A stretch of 64,000 nt of DNA. It comes from Rostratula benghalensis (Eukaryota > Chordata > Aves > Charadriiformes > Rostratulidae). Shown here piece by piece: positions 60,621-64,000 of the stretch. Each line of letters opens with the position of its first letter. The first letter of the stretch is position 1. Location: positions 892,227 through 956,226 of the forward strand of contig VXAI01000246.1 of assembly GCA_013399305.1 (NCBI GenBank), read 5' to 3'. A program made the position numbers and the translations under genes. The notes under the pieces are model-generated. The model was not told the origin of the DNA and made no database searches. It was given only the letters and a program-made list of their open reading frames with translations.

Positions 60621-62221
60621 TACGGCTCCTCCAAACACAGGCTTTCAAAACCAGCAGCACCACAGAACACTGTGATGGTAACCATCAGCCAGCAGCAGCA
60701 CACATCTGCCCAGCATCCCAGACCTTTGCTTTTGTCACCTTTGCTGTGCCACACTCCTGCTGTCTCCTCTGGTCACCCTGCCAGGCAGTGCCACCTCATA
60801 ACACACCGCTCTCATGACATAACTGGCATCAAGAAATACCAATACCTGAACCCGAGGGGCTGTGTTATTTGAAAGTCATTTCCCTCTCTCACATTCAGTT
60901 GGAGCAAGAAGCCCCAACAACGTGGCTACATATTTTATCAGCTCTTTCAGGCCTTCACAGCCTGGAATGACAACTGAGAGTTTATTTTGCTAACTATTCT
61001 GCAACAACACATGCCTTGTTTTTGAGCAGGCGCCTTCCCAGGTCCTACAGAGCAGTGACCCTCTTTAAGAGACAAGCTAAGCAACCCTGGTTGTTCCCAG
61101 AGACCACCTTACCCAGCTACTCCTGCCACAGTAGCTGCTGGCAGCTGTATCTTGCTTAACTCTACCAAACCAGAAACCTAGCACAGCATCACTCACAGAT
61201 CTGCCCTGCACAGAAACTACCTGGGCCACTGCATAAAACTTAGCAAAGAGTCAGGGCTAAAGTCTCCAAGTCACCCTAAACCCGCTGCTATGGCCACACA
61301 AAACCTTATCACCATTTCCCTCTCCCACCTCCCTCCTGCAACCCTTGTACATTAGAGAAAGGTGCCATCACATCCCCTTCACAGGCTGTTTTCCTCTCAC
61401 AGGCACCACCTGCCAGCGTGACTCAGCAGCAATCAGTTAATCAAGGCCAGGCTGCTTCAGCCCTTAAAAATGGCACCACTGCACAGAAAAGGCATTTTGT
61501 TCCTTTCTTGAGCCTAGTTAGCATGAAAAAATCTGAAGTGAAGTAGAAAATGCCAGCCCTCCTCTCAGCAGACGCCGCTCTCCGTGTGGCACAGCATCTA
61601 GCCATGGGGGAGAGACTTCTTTTGGTCAGACACAAGCAGTCCCTGTGCCTGTTGAGCAGGTATGAGCGAGCTCAGAAGTTCTCCCAGCGCAGGTACTACA
61701 TGCAAATGTTAACTGTGACAAGTGCAAACATTGCTCGTGTTTTAGTGAAGCAGCAGAACAAGCTCGCCGATATTTTTCCACGGAGCAGAATCATACCTGC
61801 TTATGGGATGAGTCTCCCTAAGTGTTTCGGGATGCAACGTTGGCAGCTCTTTTCCTAACACACACTAAGGCCCACATGAATTATCCCTTGCACTAACCAA
61901 CGAGGCTGCCTCTCAGATTTACTGATATTCCAAGCAATGTCTCAAATGAATGTTCAGATGCACGTGCAGTGGCTAAGTACTTCACAAACTTTACCTGTAA
62001 GTGTCTGTCTACATTGCTTGAGGAACCTGACTCTCTTTTCTTTGTATTTAGGATTTTTTTCTTCTTTCCTACTGAGCGGTCACGCTCTTGATTGCATGAT
62101 CAGTGTTAACATATTACAACTTTTGAAATCTACCAATAGTTTTGTGGCTAGTTTTCCTTGAAGGATGCAATTTCCCTTATTAACACCTAAATTACAAAAC
62201 AGATAACTAAAGATGATTTGC
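60621..62221. other. Intergenic, no gene recognised
   Basis: Nothing identified except an exact octamer ATGCAAAT at 61700-61707. Confidence 0.5.
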
Positions 62222-62698
62222 AATCATAGAATGGTTAGATTTGAAAAGGACCTTGAAGATATCAAGTTCCAACCCCCTTCCATTGCCAGGGGACACCTCC
62301 CACCAGACCAGGTTGCTCAAAGCCCCATCCAGCCTGGCCTCAAACATTTCCAGGGATGGGGCAGCCACAGCTTCTCTGGGCAACCTGGGCCAGGGTCTCA
62401 TCACCCTCACAAGAAAGCCTTTCTTTCTAGTATTTAATGTCAATCTCCCTTCTTCCAGTTTAAAGCCATTACCCCTTGTCCTGTCACTCCACTCCCTGAC
62501 AGAGTCCCTCCCCAGCTCTCCTGTAGCCCCTTCAGATCCTGGAAGGCTGCTCTAAGGTCTCCCTGGAGCCTTCTCTTCTCCAGACTGAACAACCCCAGCT
62601 CTCTCAGCCTTCACAGCAGAGATGCTCCATCCCTCTGAGCATCTTCATGGCCCTCCACTGGACCTATTCCAACAGGTCCATGTCCTTTTTATGTTGGA
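62222..62698 (-). mobile_element. CR1 LINE fragment, 3' portion
   Basis: The plus strand begins AATCATAGAATGGTTAGATT, the complement of the CR1 3' terminal repeat, and continues through GACCAGGTTGCTCAAAGCCCC, CATTACCCCTTGTCCTGTCA, GGAGCCTTCTCTTCTCCAGA and CCAACAGGTCCATGTCC to about 62698. About 477 bases, 5'-truncated. It belongs to a different CR1 subfamily from the 13.2 kb copy. The small frames across it are not genes. Confidence 0.94.
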
Positions 62699-63519
62699 CA
62701 TAGAATTTGGCTTGTAGGAGACTAAAACACATAAAATTAAACAATGCATGTATGAATTCACCATGCATGTATGAAATCATACTGCTTTTTATAGTTTCTC
62801 TTTCATCTTTCACCCTTCATATTTTTAATTGCAAAGAGTACTTTATTATGACGATCTTAATATTTTCACTACAGAGATGTTAGATATTAAATATAATTTT
62901 AAGATACATTCTCTGAATGTGTCACGTGTTGATGCTGTTACCCTACTCATCTAAGTCCAAGTCACAATTCTAACACAACCCAAGTAAGGTTTCTCCCTGT
63001 GTGCAAACAGATAGACATTTCCCACTGAGAAAAGCTTCCTGTGAGGCAGAATGGTCCTGTGCTCCTGGCTGCCAGGGGACATCCACCTCTTTGGGCTGCA
63101 CTAGCCTTTGTCACCCTCAGTTTCTTGGGGACAGCATTGCACAGTGGGAGAACAGCCCCACACGGGGACACACTCCAGTGACTGTTCTGATACAGGTGTT
63201 TCATAATGCCACTGGTGACAGTTGACGATGTTACTCCTAGAGAGGGCACAAAAACAACCCAAAGAGGAGAAGGCACGCTGAAGAACAAGCCTTATCTGTA
63301 AAGGAGAGGAGTTCACGGCAGACAGGCAGAGGAACAGAGACAAGATAAATGACTCTTTTAGTAAAATGACTCACGTTTCAGACTAGTTGGGGAACCTGAG
63401 TTATTGCTAGTCAGACAGCCTGCTCTGCTCTCTAAAGACATCAGCACCAGCCTCTGCCCACCGTTGCTCTTTTGGCTCACCCTGTGTCTGTGCCTCTCAT
63501 TTCAGCAGCGCTGAGCTCC
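62699..63519. other. Intergenic, no feature recognised
   Basis: AT-rich, then GC-moderate sequence after the CR1 copy. Small frames on both strands at 62962-63343 overlap and lack domains. Confidence 0.5.
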
Positions 63520-63960
63520 CATTTCCAACTCCGAGCCATTCGAACTTTGATGGCAGTGGAACCATCCAGATTTCATGCTTTTAAATAGCACATGCTGTAT
63601 TCAATGAATTTCAAAGACACGCTAAACCCAAATTACTGCTATCCATGGATCTTGAGAAGCTTTTATAAATGGCTGCATTACAGTGTAGTACAAAGCAGTG
63701 ATTTCCATAATGCTTGTCTAATGTATAGAGCATTTTACATAGAACAGGCCCCCGTTTCATCTTGAAATGCTTTTTAATTAATTCAATTCATTAATACTGC
63801 TTGTCATGGCTAAACTCTTGAGACTTAACAAAAACTTTACTTCAGCAGTTGTCAACACATTTCATTAAAACATATGTTTTTGAATGCTTTCTGATAACAT
63901 CACTATTCTTCCTATGCAGAGAGCAGTACTTAAATGTATTAAACAGAGAAGAAGAGGGCC
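63520..63960. promoter_or_regulatory. Candidate regulatory element at the window edge
   Basis: Repeat-free AT-rich block with TTTTTAATTAATTCAATTC, TCATTAATACTGC, GATTTCATGCTTTTAAATAG and CCAAATTACTGC. It may continue past the end of the window. Confidence 0.35.
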
Positions 63961-64000
63961 AGCAAAACCCTTCACTCTGTATTGACAATGCTGCCTTTAG

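Noticed and set aside
1..64000. tRNA, rRNA, CRISPR, operon or mobile bacterial features
   Set aside because: No tRNA T-arm with cloverleaf context, no direct-repeat/spacer array and no prokaryotic gene organisation. The sequence is vertebrate intergenic DNA.

Overview
The window reads as a piece of a bird genome. The evidence is three-fold: CR1 LINE fragments of several ages with few other repeats, a degraded solo LTR resembling the abundant avian ERVL-type LTRs, and one intronless gene for a class III POU transcription factor whose residues match POU3F1 (Oct-6/SCIP/Tst-1). No second protein-coding gene can be supported. All other open frames lack recognisable domains, or are antisense or compositional shadows.

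Layout. (1) 1-24 kb is fairly GC-rich intergenic DNA downstream of POU3F1, which is transcribed leftwards. It holds a CR1 fragment at 13.2-13.6 kb and several AT-rich islands dense in TAAT, octamer-like and SOX-like motifs, which I flag as candidate cis-regulatory elements. (2) About 24.2-25.9 kb is the likely POU3F1 3' UTR. (3) 25.94-27.04 kb is the POU3F1 coding sequence on the minus strand, inside a large CpG island (about 25.1-27.9 kb). A 364-base run of N (27043-27406) swallows the start codon and 5' UTR. (4) 27.4-34 kb is the upstream flank, with a GC-rich promoter, a second CpG-rich patch near 31.5 kb that carries three short hairpin-capable palindromes, and more candidate elements. (5) 34-64 kb is AT-richer, gene-empty DNA with two ancient CR1 remnants (40.1 and 50.4 kb), an isolated dense CpG island at 54.2 kb, the solo LTR at 55.2 kb and a younger CR1 at 62.2 kb.

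The picture is one developmental regulator inside its own non-coding regulatory territory. POU3F1 would act as a nuclear DNA-binding activator in Schwann cell, neural and epidermal differentiation. Exact octamers (ATGCAAAT) occur eight times by eye in the window, which allows self- or cross-regulation by POU factors but does not prove it. The regulatory-element calls rest on base composition and motifs only, since no alignment could be run. I found no CRISPR array, operon, tRNA, rRNA or novel multi-gene system; the least explained items are the orphan CpG island at 54.2 kb and the hairpin-rich CpG patch at 31.5 kb.
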